Source: Cellulosimicrobium composti (lineage in GTDB: Bacteria; Actinomycetota; Actinomycetes; Actinomycetales; Cellulomonadaceae). Taken from it: a stretch of DNA of 64,000 nt. The translations under genes were made by a program, and so were the position numbers. Location: contig NZ_WMKA01000001.1 in assembly GCF_009711085.1 (NCBI RefSeq), forward strand, positions 1-64,000. The letters run 5' to 3'. The notes under the pieces are model-generated. The model worked only from the letters and a program-made list of their open reading frames with translations. It made no database searches and was not told the origin of the DNA. Position 1 is the stretch's first letter; each line of letters starts with the position of its first letter. Below are positions 18,184 through 26,179 of this stretch, piece after piece.

Positions 18184-18786
18184 TCACTCGGCGAGGGCGA
18201 AGCCCGTGGTCCACGAGGTCTTCTCGGCCGCGGCGAGCGTGAGCTGCAGGAAGCCGAGGGCCTCGAGCTCGTGCGCGCGCCGCAGCGGGCCGGCGTCGAC
18301 GACGCGCACGCCGGACACGGCGGCGGCGAGCGTGGCCTTCGCGTCGGCGTCGTCGCCCGCGACGAGGACGGTCGTCGACAGCGGGCCGACCTGGCCGGAC
18401 GCGAGCGTCGCGGCGAAGTTCGTGTTGAACGCCTTGAGCACGCGGGCGCCCGGCACGCGCTCCTGGATCTGCGCGGCGGCCGACGAGCCCGCGGGCACGA
18501 CGAGGGAGTCGAACGTCGCGAAGTCGACGGGGTTGGTGATGTCGACGAGCACCGTGCCGTCGAGGCGGTCCTCGTAGGTGTCGAGGACCTCGTCGACCGC
18601 GCCGTACGGGAGGGCGAGCACGACGACCTCGCCCGTGACGTCGTCGCCGACCTTCCCGGCCGTGACGCGCGGGTCGAGCTCGGTGGCCTCGCGCGTGAGG
18701 ACCTGGACGTCGCTGCCCGCGGCGAGCGCGAGACCGGTGATCGCCGAGCCCATGTTCCCGGCGCCGATGATGGTGATGCTGCTCAT
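18184..18786 (-). CDS. NADPH-dependent F420 reductase-like protein
   Basis: 200 aa protein of the F420-dependent NADP oxidoreductase-like family, which transfers hydride between NADP and F420 or acts on related substrates. The N-terminal Rossmann fold starts ITIIGAGNMGSAITGLALAAG, with NADP-type features including VLVDITNPVDFATFD and RVLKAFNTNFAATLA. ATG 18786 starts exactly at the fold. It is transcribed away from a MarR gene, and the 118-bp gap holds two similar operator-like sites, so the MarR protein probably controls it. Such MarR/reductase pairs often respond to electrophiles or redox stress; that role is inferred here. Confidence 0.85.
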   Translation of the reverse strand: MSSITIIGAGNMGSAITGLALAAGSDVQVLTREATELDPRVTAGKVGDDVTGEVVVLALPYGAVDEVLDTYEDRLDGTVLVDITNPVDFATFDSLVVPAGSSAAAQIQERVPGARVLKAFNTNFAATLASGQVGPLSTTVLVAGDDADAKATLAAAVSGVRVVDAGPLRRAHELEALGFLQLTLAAAEKTSWTTGFALAE

Positions 18787-18826
18787 GGTGGCTTCCCTTC
18801 CTGCGCCGTCCGGCGGGCGGCTATTG

Positions 18827-18874
18827 GTTGTTGCTACAACTAACACCGTACGCTCCGAAACTTGTAGCGTCAAC
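18827..18874. promoter_or_regulatory. two operator-like sites between reductase and MarR genes
   Basis: AGTTGTAGCAACAAC (minus strand, 18827-18841) and ACTTGTAGCGTCAAC (plus strand, 18860-18874) match at 12 of 15 positions and lie in opposite orientation in the divergent promoter region. The area is AT-richer than its surroundings. Probable binding sites for the MarR protein encoded at 18905. Confidence 0.55.
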
Positions 18875-18904
18875 TATTACGATGGAGTCTCCCGAGGAGG
18901 CTTG

Positions 18905-19390
18905 ATGACGACAGAACCCCGCTGGCTCGACGACCAGCAGCTCGACGCGTGGAAGCGGCTCGTGGCGGTGGTCGAGCTGCTCCCGGGCGTGCTCGACTCC
19001 CAGCTCCGGCGCGACGCCGACCTGAGCCACTTCGAGTACTACGTGCTCGCGATGCTCTCCGAGGCACCGGGCCGCACGCTGCGCATGACGGGCCTCGCGA
19101 GCGCGACGAACGCGACGCTCCCCCGGCTCTCGCACGTCGTGGCGCGGCTCGAGAAGCGCGGGCTCGTCGAACGCGTGCCGTGCCCCGAGGACCGCCGCGC
19201 GACGAACGCCCACCTCACCGACGCCGGCTGGGACAAGGTCGTGGCCACCGCGCCCGGGCACGTGGCGACGGTGCGCGACCACGTCATCGACGCCCTCACG
19301 GACGAGCAGGTCGCCCAGCTCGACGAGATCGCGGGCGCCATCCTCGCGCGCGTCGACCCCGACGACCGCATGGGCTTCCTGCGGCGCTGA
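18905..19390 (+). CDS. MarR-family transcriptional regulator
   Basis: 161 aa. Winged helix with LSHFEYYVLAMLSEAPG, recognition helix ATNATLPRLSHVVARLEKRG, and wing VPCPEDRRATNAHLT; the C-terminal dimer helix ends in the usual DEIAGAILARVD. ATG 18905 has AGGAGG 7 nt upstream. Divergent from the F420-reductase-like gene with paired operator-like repeats between them. Confidence 0.92.
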   Translation: MTTEPRWLDDQQLDAWKRLVAVVELLPGVLDSQLRRDADLSHFEYYVLAMLSEAPGRTLRMTGLASATNATLPRLSHVVARLEKRGLVERVPCPEDRRATNAHLTDAGWDKVVATAPGHVATVRDHVIDALTDEQVAQLDEIAGAILARVDPDDRMGFLRR

Positions 19391-19406
19391 GCCCCGACGG
19401 CACCGC

Positions 19407-19739
19407 TCAGCGGGCGCGCGCCGGCCCGGCGACGACGAGCACCCCGTCGTCCGGGCCGAGGCCCGCGAGCGCCGCCGGCAGGTCGTCCACCGCGAGGTCG
19501 GCGTGCGCCGGGAGCGCGGCGACCACGTCGTCCCACTCGGGCGACGCGTCGTCGACCTCGACGCTGTGCCCGTCCACGAGGTCGAACGACACGTAGCGCG
19601 CGGTACCGCCCGCCGCCGCGAGCGCGAAGGCGGTGATGCGGCGTACGTCCGACCACGGCGCGAGGACGCCGCCCTGGCCGTCGTCGACCTCGACGCCGCG
19701 CGTCGAGACGGCGACCCGCATCGGGTGCGGGCCCGTCAC
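19407..19739 (-). CDS. small hypothetical protein coupled to ABC-F
   Basis: About 110 aa, not recognised. It reads as alternating short beta strands (MRVAVSTRGVEVDD, VRRITAFALAAAGGTARYVSFDLVDGHSVEVDD) followed by an acidic helix (PEWDDVVAALPAHADLAVDDLP), which resembles a small PH-like or barrel fold. GTG 19739 overlaps the ABC-F stop (GTGA); ATG 19721 is an alternative start. Coupling suggests co-expression with the ABC-F protein. Confidence 0.6.
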   Translation of the reverse strand: MTGPHPMRVAVSTRGVEVDDGQGGVLAPWSDVRRITAFALAAAGGTARYVSFDLVDGHSVEVDDASPEWDDVVAALPAHADLAVDDLPAALAGLGPDDGVLVVAGPARAR

Positions 19740-21592
19740 CCGGCGACCTCCGCCGCCTCGAGCCACGCCGCCTCCAGCTCGTCCTTCTCGGCCGCGAGCG
19801 TGCGCAGCTCGGCGTCGAGCTCCGCGACGGCCGCGAAGTCGGTCGCGTTCGCCGCGATCTTCTCGTGCAGGCGCGCCTCCGCCTCCGCGATCTTCGACAG
19901 CCGCCGCTCGATGCGGTTGATCTCCTTCTTCGCCGCACGCACCTCGGCGGCGCTCGGCCCGGCCGGGGCGGCCGCGTCCGGCGCGCCCTCCGCCCCGCCG
20001 TCGCCCCCGGCCGCAGGCGCGAAGCCGCTCGACGCCGCCCCGGGAACCGCGAGCGCCGCGCGCCGCAGCTCGAGGTACTGCTCGACGCCGCCCGGCAGGT
20101 CGCGCACCTGGCCGTCGCCGAGCAGCGCGACCTGGCGGTCCGCGACGCGCTCCAGCAGGTAGCGGTCGTGCGAGACGACGATGAGCGTGCCGGGCCAGCC
20201 GTCGAGCAGGTCCTCGAGCGCGGCGAGCGTGTCGGTGTCGAGGTCGTTCGTCGGCTCGTCGAGCAGGAGCACGTTCGGCTCGGCGACGAGCAGGCGCAGG
20301 AGCTGCAGGCGCCGCCGCTCGCCGCCCGAGAGGTCGCGCACGAGCGTCTGCGACCGCTCGCGCGTGAAGCCGAGCCGCTCGACGAGCTGGGACGCGGAGA
20401 GCTCCTTGCCGTCGACGACGACCGAGCGCTTCTCGTCCTCGATCACCTGGATCACGCGCGCGCCGGCGATGTCGTCGAGCTCGCCGACGTCCTGCGACAG
20501 CTCCGCGACGTGGACGGTCTTGCCGCGCTTGACCCGCCCGGAGTCGGGCTCGCGCCGCCCGGCGAGGAGCGCGAGGAGCGTCGTCTTCCCGGCGCCGTTG
20601 ACCCCGACGACCCCGTACCGGTCGCCAGGTCCCAGACGCCACGTGACGTCGTCGAGCAGCACGCGCTCGCCCTGACCGTCCTGGCGCGGCACCGCGACCG
20701 TCACGTCCTCGAGGTCGAGCACGTCCTTGCCGAGCCGCTTCGTCGCGGTGCGCGTGAGCTCGAGCGTGTCGCGCGGCGGCGGGACGTCGGCGATGAGCGC
20801 GGCGGCGGCGTCGAGGCGGAACTTGGGCTTGGACGTGCGCGCGGGCGCGCCGCGCCGGAGCCACGCGAGCTCCTTGCGCAGCAGGTTGTCGCGCTTCTCC
20901 GCCGCGACGGCCGCGGTGCGCTGGCGCTCGGCGCGCGCGAGCACGTACGCCGCGTACCCGCCCTCGTAGCCCTCGACCTGGCCCGAGCCGTCGCCGCGCA
21001 CCTCCCACATGCGCGAGCACACGGCGTCGAGGAACCAGCGGTCGTGCGTGACGACCACGAGGGCGCCCTTCGCGCCCGGGCGGGCGAAGCGGTCGCCGAG
21101 GTGCGCGGCGAGCCACGCGACGCCCTCGACGTCGAGGTGGTTCGTGGGCTCGTCGAGGAACAGCACGTCGTGGTCGGCGACGAGGAGGGCCGCGAGCGCG
21201 ACGCGCCGCCGCTGCCCGCCGGACAGCGTGTCCGCCGGGGCGTCGAGGTCGAGGTCGCCCAGCAGCCCCGCGTGGACGGTGCGGATGCTCGCGTCCGACG
21301 CCCAGGCGTGGGTCGCGGCGTCGCCGTGCACGAGGTCGCGGATCGTCGCGCCGGTGCCGACGTCGTCGCGCTGGTCGAGCAGGCCCACCCGCAGGCCGCC
21401 CACGCGGGTGACGCGGCCGCCGTCGGGCTGCTGCGTGCCCGCGAGGAGGCGCAGGAGCGTGGTCTTGCCGGCCCCGTTGGGGCCGACGATGCCGACGCGG
21501 TCGCCGTCGTCCAGGCCGAGCGAGACGTCGTCGAGCAGGGTGCGGGTGCCGACGGTCAGCGAGATGCCGTCGGCGCCGAGGAGATGAGCCAC
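19736..21592 (-). CDS. ABC-F family ATPase (Uup/EttA-like)
   Basis: 618 aa soluble twin-ATPase of the ABC-F type; family members act on the ribosome (translation factor or antibiotic resistance) or, for Uup, on branched DNA. First domain: GPNGAGKTTLL, signature LSGGQRRRVALAALL, LFLDEPTNHLD. A charged linker (about 220-270) connects to the second domain: GVNGAGKTTLL, LSGGERRRLQLLRLL, LLLDEPTNDLD. The C-terminal coiled coil (about 555-615, RAAKKEINRIERRLSKIAE) is typical of Uup. No membrane segments. GTG 21592 is the start where homology begins. In relatives this gene usually sits between ispE and glmU. Confidence 0.93.
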   Translation of the reverse strand: MAHLLGADGISLTVGTRTLLDDVSLGLDDGDRVGIVGPNGAGKTTLLRLLAGTQQPDGGRVTRVGGLRVGLLDQRDDVGTGATIRDLVHGDAATHAWASDASIRTVHAGLLGDLDLDAPADTLSGGQRRRVALAALLVADHDVLFLDEPTNHLDVEGVAWLAAHLGDRFARPGAKGALVVVTHDRWFLDAVCSRMWEVRGDGSGQVEGYEGGYAAYVLARAERQRTAAVAAEKRDNLLRKELAWLRRGAPARTSKPKFRLDAAAALIADVPPPRDTLELTRTATKRLGKDVLDLEDVTVAVPRQDGQGERVLLDDVTWRLGPGDRYGVVGVNGAGKTTLLALLAGRREPDSGRVKRGKTVHVAELSQDVGELDDIAGARVIQVIEDEKRSVVVDGKELSASQLVERLGFTRERSQTLVRDLSGGERRRLQLLRLLVAEPNVLLLDEPTNDLDTDTLAALEDLLDGWPGTLIVVSHDRYLLERVADRQVALLGDGQVRDLPGGVEQYLELRRAALAVPGAASSGFAPAAGGDGGAEGAPDAAAPAGPSAAEVRAAKKEINRIERRLSKIAEAEARLHEKIAANATDFAAVAELDAELRTLAAEKDELEAAWLEAAEVAG

Positions 21593-21753
21593 ACCGTCGA
21601 GCGTAGCGACCTCGGCGGCGTCCTCGTGCAGGGCGCCGGGCGCTCAGCCCGACCGCGCGTCTCGGCCCGATGGGGACTCCTCCCCCTTGCGCCGGGCCGC
21701 GCCATGACGAAGGGTGACCGTGACAACCGTCCCCCTGCCAGCAGAGGTTCACC

Positions 21754-22929
21754 ATGTCCTTCTACGGTGCCGACGTCGCCGCGCTGCGCGGGCTCGCCGA
21801 CACGTTCCAGGGCGAGTCCGCGAAGCTCGAGGCGACGACCTCGGCGCTGCGCGCCGCCGTCACGTCGACCCCGTGGGCAGGTCCGGACGCCGAGGCGCTG
21901 CGGGCACGGTGGCACGGCGAGATGGAGGCGGCGCTGCGAGCGGCGTCGACCCTGCTCGACGACGGCGCGCAGAAGCTCCGCGTGCAGGCCGAGCAGCAGG
22001 ACAGCGCGAGCGCCGTCGACGGCGGCGGGAGCAGTGGCGGCGGTGCTGGCGGCGGCGGCGGTGGCGGCGGGATCCCTGGTCTGCCGGGCGATCGCACCCT
22101 GCCCGACCTGCCGCCGATGACCGAGCAGCAGGAGCCGCCGACGATCGTCGCGACGGAGCACGTGACGTACGAGCAGGGCATCGGGGCCGGCCCGGGGGAA
22201 GGGAGCGCCGGGTTCGAGTACCGCATCGACGAGCTCTCCGACGGGACGTTCCGGGTCACCCAGCTCGCCGGGGGCAGCCTGGGGGTCGGAGAGGGCACCC
22301 CGACCCCCTACGTCGAGGGGCACGTGAACGAGCACGGCGTCAACCTCGGCGCGCAGGCGGGCGCCTCGGGCGGGGCGGTGCTGAACGTCGGGAGCGAGTA
22401 CACCTTCGCGAGCCAGGAGGAGGTCGACGCCTTCCTCGCTTACCAGCAGCGCCAGACGATGCACTACATGGGGCCGGAGCTCGGGTCGTACGTGCCGCCG
22501 AGGCCCGACGCCACGATCGTCGAGGCGGGCGCCTACGCGACCGGGTCCGCCGGGGGTGCGGTCGTCCCGCTCGCCGGAGGCAGGGCCGAGGTCGAGGTCG
22601 AGGGCCTGGTCGGCACCCGAGTGGACAACAACACGGGCACCACGACGGTCTACGTCCGCGGCGAGGCCGGCGCAGGCATCGAGGGCACGGGGATCGTCCC
22701 GGGCAGCACGGACCTCGGCGGGCCCGGCGTGTACGCGATCACGTACGACGCGAGCGGCAACGTCGTGCCCAACCCGCCGAGCTCGCTCATCACGACGCCC
22801 CCCGGCGGGACGGTCGTGAAGGAGCAGGGTGCCGGGTTCTCCGCCGGGACGCCGCTGCCCGTGGTCGGCGGCGGGAGCGTCTCGGTCGGAGGGTCGCGCA
22901 CCCGCACCGAGTACCCCGAGCAGGGCTGA
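21754..22929 (+). CDS. WXG100-domain protein with Gly-rich linker and large C-terminal region
   Basis: 391 aa. Residues 1-85 look like a WXG100 (ESX) helical hairpin: MSFYGADVAALRGLADTFQ, the turn WAGPDAEALRARWHGEMEAAL with Trp41-Ala-Gly43, then a second helix. A poly-Gly linker (about 90-106) and a Pro-rich stretch follow. The C-terminal domain of about 250 residues is rich in Gly, Thr and Val, probably all-beta, and not recognised. No signal peptide. ESX-type secretion is expected for this architecture, but no ESX ATPase, membrane component or partner WXG gene is in the window. ATG 21754 is weakly preceded by AGAGG. A toxin role is possible but unsupported. Confidence 0.8.
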   Translation: MSFYGADVAALRGLADTFQGESAKLEATTSALRAAVTSTPWAGPDAEALRARWHGEMEAALRAASTLLDDGAQKLRVQAEQQDSASAVDGGGSSGGGAGGGGGGGGIPGLPGDRTLPDLPPMTEQQEPPTIVATEHVTYEQGIGAGPGEGSAGFEYRIDELSDGTFRVTQLAGGSLGVGEGTPTPYVEGHVNEHGVNLGAQAGASGGAVLNVGSEYTFASQEEVDAFLAYQQRQTMHYMGPELGSYVPPRPDATIVEAGAYATGSAGGAVVPLAGGRAEVEVEGLVGTRVDNNTGTTTVYVRGEAGAGIEGTGIVPGSTDLGGPGVYAITYDASGNVVPNPPSSLITTPPGGTVVKEQGAGFSAGTPLPVVGGGSVSVGGSRTRTEYPEQG

Positions 22930-22942
22930 TCGGCGGCCTCTC

Positions 22943-23914
22943 CTACTTCAGTCCCGTGTGCGCCAGGCCCTGGACGAACTGCTTCTGCGCGACGAGGAAC
23001 ACCGCGAGGACCGGCAGCACCGTGAGCGTCGTCGCGGCGAGCTGGACGTTCCACATCGGGCCGCCGTAGGCGTCGACGTACTGCGTGAGCGCCTGCGGGA
23101 GCGTGAACCGGTCCTTGCTGGACAGGTACACGATCGGCTCGAGGTACAGGTTCCACGACTTGAGGAACGTGAAGATCGCGACGGCCGAGATCGCCGAGCG
23201 CGACAGCGGGAACGCGATCCGCCAGAAGATCCCCCACCGCCCGAGGCCGTCCATGCGCCCCGCCTCCTCGAGCTCGCCGGGGAGCCCGAGGAAGAACTGG
23301 CGCATGATGAACGTCGCGAGGACGCTCGGCGCCCCGAGGATCGGGATGACCACGAGCGGCCAGTGCGTGTCGATGAGCCCGAGCGAGTTGACCATCCGGA
23401 ACAGCGGGACGATCGTCACCTCCGACGGCACGAGCAGCCCGACGAGCACGAGCAGGAACAGCGCGTTCGCCCCGGGGAACCGGATGCGCGCGAACGCGTA
23501 CCCGGCCATCGAGGCCACGAGGATCGTCCCGACCGTCACGACCACGGCGATGTAGAGGCTGTTCCAGTACTGCTGCGCGAACGGCTGCAGCCGGAACACC
23601 TCGCCGTACGCCGCGAAGGACGGGTCCTGCGGCCACGGCGTCGGCACCGCGCGCAGGATCTCGCTCATCGGCTTGAGGCTCGACGTCGCCATCCACCACG
23701 TGGGGAAGACGAACGGGACGCTGAGCACGACGAGCAGCGCCACGAGCGCCCCGCGGCCCCAGCGGCGCCGGGACCGCGCCGCCCGGTCGCGCCGTGCGGG
23801 CGCGGGCCGCGCGCGGTCCCTGCCGTCGCCGCCCGTGCCCGACGCCGCGGGTCGGGCGGGGGCGTCGTCCGCGCCGGGGAGCGTGGCCGGGCCGGGCATC
23901 ACGTCAGACTTCAT
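22943..23914 (-). CDS. carbohydrate ABC transporter permease (MalG type)
   Basis: 323 aa permease with about six membrane helices. The N-terminal 50 residues are Arg/Ala/Pro-rich and cytoplasmic. The EAA loop is clear: ELEEAGRMDGLGRWGIFWRIAFP (in two parts, residues about 217-239). MalG-type landmarks TSSLKPMSEI and FPGANALFLLVLVGLLVPSEVTI are present. ATG 23914 lies 8 nt inside the end of the upstream permease gene; ATG at 23899 is an alternative. Last gene of the binding-protein/permease operon. Confidence 0.93.
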   Translation of the reverse strand: MKSDVMPGPATLPGADDAPARPAASGTGGDGRDRARPAPARRDRAARSRRRWGRGALVALLVVLSVPFVFPTWWMATSSLKPMSEILRAVPTPWPQDPSFAAYGEVFRLQPFAQQYWNSLYIAVVVTVGTILVASMAGYAFARIRFPGANALFLLVLVGLLVPSEVTIVPLFRMVNSLGLIDTHWPLVVIPILGAPSVLATFIMRQFFLGLPGELEEAGRMDGLGRWGIFWRIAFPLSRSAISAVAIFTFLKSWNLYLEPIVYLSSKDRFTLPQALTQYVDAYGGPMWNVQLAATTLTVLPVLAVFLVAQKQFVQGLAHTGLK

Positions 23915-24791
23915 GGAAGACCCACCTCTTGCGCGTCTGCCACTGCACGAGTGTCAGGACGAGGACGATGACGAACAGCAGGACGGAGATCGCGCTCGCG
24001 TAGCCGAAGTCGTTGAACCGGAACGCCTGCTGGTACAGGTAGTAGACGAGCACCGTGGTCGAGCTCCCCGGCCCGCCGCCCGTGAGCACGGCGATCTGCG
24101 CGAACACCTCGAGCGACCCCACGATCGTGAGGATCGAGACGAGCAGGACGGTCGGGCTGATGAGCGGGAGCGTGATCGAGCGGAACCGCCGCCACGCGCC
24201 CGCGCCGTCGATGCGCGCGGCCTCCTGGATCTCCTCGGGCACCCCCTGCAGCGCCGCGAGGAACAGGATCATGTTGAGGCCCACGTTCTTGAAGACCTGC
24301 ACGACGATCACCGAGAGCATCGCGGTCGTCTCGCCGCGCAGCCAGTTCGGGCCCTCGACGCCGAGCAGCGACAGGAAGCCGTTGATTCCGCCGTCGGCCT
24401 GGAGCAGGAAGCTCCACACGATCGTCCACGCGACGAGCGACACGACGACGGGCGAGAAGAAGAACGTGCGGAACGTCGTGGTGCCCGGGAGCCGCTGGTT
24501 GAGCAGCACCGCGAGGAGCAGCGCGAGCGTGATGTTGAGGACCACGAGCCCGACGGAGAACCACAGGCTCGCGAGCAACGAGTCGCGCAGCCCGGGGTCG
24601 GCGAGCATGCGCTCGTAGTTGTCCGCGCCCGCGAACGTGAACGTGTTCGCGAGGACGTTCCACTCGTGCAGGGAGTACCAGACGACGGCGACGAGCGGCG
24701 CGACGACGAACGCGAGCGCGCCGAGCACGGCGGGCGCGACCATGGTGTAGCCCACGGCCGCGTCCCGTCGTGCGAGTGCGGAGGACGCCAC
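23904..24791 (-). CDS. carbohydrate ABC transporter permease (MalF type)
   Basis: 295 aa, six membrane helices. The conserved EAA motif region reads EIQEAARIDGAGAWRRFRSI, and FFSPVVVSLVAWTIVWSFLL precedes it. GTG 24791 starts 3 nt after the stop of the binding-protein gene. It forms the inner-membrane channel with the MalG-type partner. No ATPase gene is present in the locus, so a shared MsmK-type ATPase elsewhere is the likely motor. Confidence 0.93.
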   Translation of the reverse strand: MASSALARRDAAVGYTMVAPAVLGALAFVVAPLVAVVWYSLHEWNVLANTFTFAGADNYERMLADPGLRDSLLASLWFSVGLVVLNITLALLLAVLLNQRLPGTTTFRTFFFSPVVVSLVAWTIVWSFLLQADGGINGFLSLLGVEGPNWLRGETTAMLSVIVVQVFKNVGLNMILFLAALQGVPEEIQEAARIDGAGAWRRFRSITLPLISPTVLLVSILTIVGSLEVFAQIAVLTGGGPGSSTTVLVYYLYQQAFRFNDFGYASAISVLLFVIVLVLTLVQWQTRKRWVFHEV

Positions 24792-24793
24792 GC

Positions 24794-26125
24794 TCAGTCC
24801 CCGAGCAGGGGCTGGATCGCCGCGCACGTGTCGGCGAGGACGCCCTCGACGTCCGCGTCGGCGGTCCACAGCGCGTCGAGCTCGGCGCGCACCGTGTCCT
24901 GCAGCTTGGCGAAGCTCTGGTGCGACGGCTTGGTCACCGCGCCCTGGATGCCGTCGACCACGACCGCCTGGAGCTGGGTCTCGCTGAGCCTCGGGTTCGC
25001 CGCGCCGAGCGTCTCGGCGTTCAGGAGCGACTCGCGCGGCGGCGGGAAGTACGCGGCGAGCGTCTCGGCGTTCTCCGGGTTGGTGAACCACGCGAGGAAG
25101 TCGGCCGCGACGTCCGGGTGCTCCCCGGCGGCGAAGACGCCGATGCCGGCCTGGCCGATGACGTTCTGCTGGCCCGCCGGGCCCGCCGGGAGCGGCACGA
25201 CGTCCCACGCGAACGAGTCGTCGAGCGCCGACGCACGGCTGATCTGCGTGATCGTCATCGCGGAGTCGCCCGCGAAGAAGTCGGCGGTCGTGCCCGGGCC
25301 GGGCAGGGCCTTGTCGACGAACGTCGCGTCGTGGATCCACGTGAGCGCGTCGACCATCTCCGGATCGGTGAACGTGCACTGCGTGCCGTCCTCGCTCCAC
25401 GGCGCGGCGCCCCAGCCGTCCCAGACCGTCGACAGGTTCTCCCAGATCTTGTAGTCGAAGTCGCGCACCACGAGGCCCTGCTTGCCCGACGTCGCCGCGG
25501 CGGCCTGCGCGATGTCGCGGGCCTGGTCGTACGTCCACTCGCCGGACGCGACGAGGTCGGCCGGGTTCGGCTGGCCCGCCGCGGCGACCTGGTCGGTGTT
25601 GACGAACAGCGCGAACGGCGAGTTGGAGAACGGGTACGCGTACAGGCCGCCGTCCTTCTCCCACAGCGCGAGCGACGAGTCGAGCAGGTCGTCGTACTCG
25701 TAGCCCTCGGTCTCCCGGAGCTTCGGGGCGACGTCCACGAGCGCGCCGCTCGCGACGAACTCGGGCGCGTAGCTCTCGAGGATCCATGCGAGGTCGGGCG
25801 CGTTGCCGCCCGCGAGCTGCGTCGTGAGGGACGTCGTGTAGTCCTCGAACGGGATGGTCTCGAACGTCACGCCCGAGACGAGGTCCGGGTTCTCGGCGAC
25901 GTACGCGTCGGCGATCTCCTGGAACTGCGCGAGCTGCGTCTCGTCGGCCGTCCAGACCGTCATGCGCAGCTCGACCGGCTCGCTCGGGGTGCTCGGCTCG
26001 CCGGAGACGTCGTCGCCGCCGCCGGAGCACGCGGTGAGGACGAGGGCCAGCGCGGCACCGCCGGCGGCGAGGGGCACGCCGACGAGGCGGCGTCGGGCCG
26101 GGGTGCGGCGGGTGAGGGGGGTCAT
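24794..26125 (-). CDS. extracellular sugar-binding lipoprotein of ABC importer
   Basis: 443 aa family 1 solute-binding protein. Lipoprotein signal with Arg-rich n-region (RRTPARRRL) and lipobox LTAC, Cys33. Family landmarks: VELRMTVWTADETQ, ETIPFEDYTTSLTTQLAGGNAPDL, YAYPFSNSPFALFVNTD, GGNAPDLAWILESYAPEF. ATG 26125 has AAGGAG 6 nt upstream. It gives specificity to the two permeases. Neighbouring GH43-like and acetylxylan-esterase-like genes suggest a plant polysaccharide oligomer, but the ligand cannot be read directly. Confidence 0.92.
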   Translation of the reverse strand: MTPLTRRTPARRRLVGVPLAAGGAALALVLTACSGGGDDVSGEPSTPSEPVELRMTVWTADETQLAQFQEIADAYVAENPDLVSGVTFETIPFEDYTTSLTTQLAGGNAPDLAWILESYAPEFVASGALVDVAPKLRETEGYEYDDLLDSSLALWEKDGGLYAYPFSNSPFALFVNTDQVAAAGQPNPADLVASGEWTYDQARDIAQAAAATSGKQGLVVRDFDYKIWENLSTVWDGWGAAPWSEDGTQCTFTDPEMVDALTWIHDATFVDKALPGPGTTADFFAGDSAMTITQISRASALDDSFAWDVVPLPAGPAGQQNVIGQAGIGVFAAGEHPDVAADFLAWFTNPENAETLAAYFPPPRESLLNAETLGAANPRLSETQLQAVVVDGIQGAVTKPSHQSFAKLQDTVRAELDALWTADADVEGVLADTCAAIQPLLGD

Positions 26126-26179
26126 CAGTTCTCCTTCGGACTGAGGGGGTCGTGCGTCGGTCGCCGTCGGGCGGCCGGG

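Noticed and set aside
21754-22929. Calling the WXG100 fusion a polymorphic toxin
   Set aside because: No recognisable nuclease, deaminase, ADP-ribosyltransferase or pore motif in the C-terminal domain, and no small immunity gene follows it.
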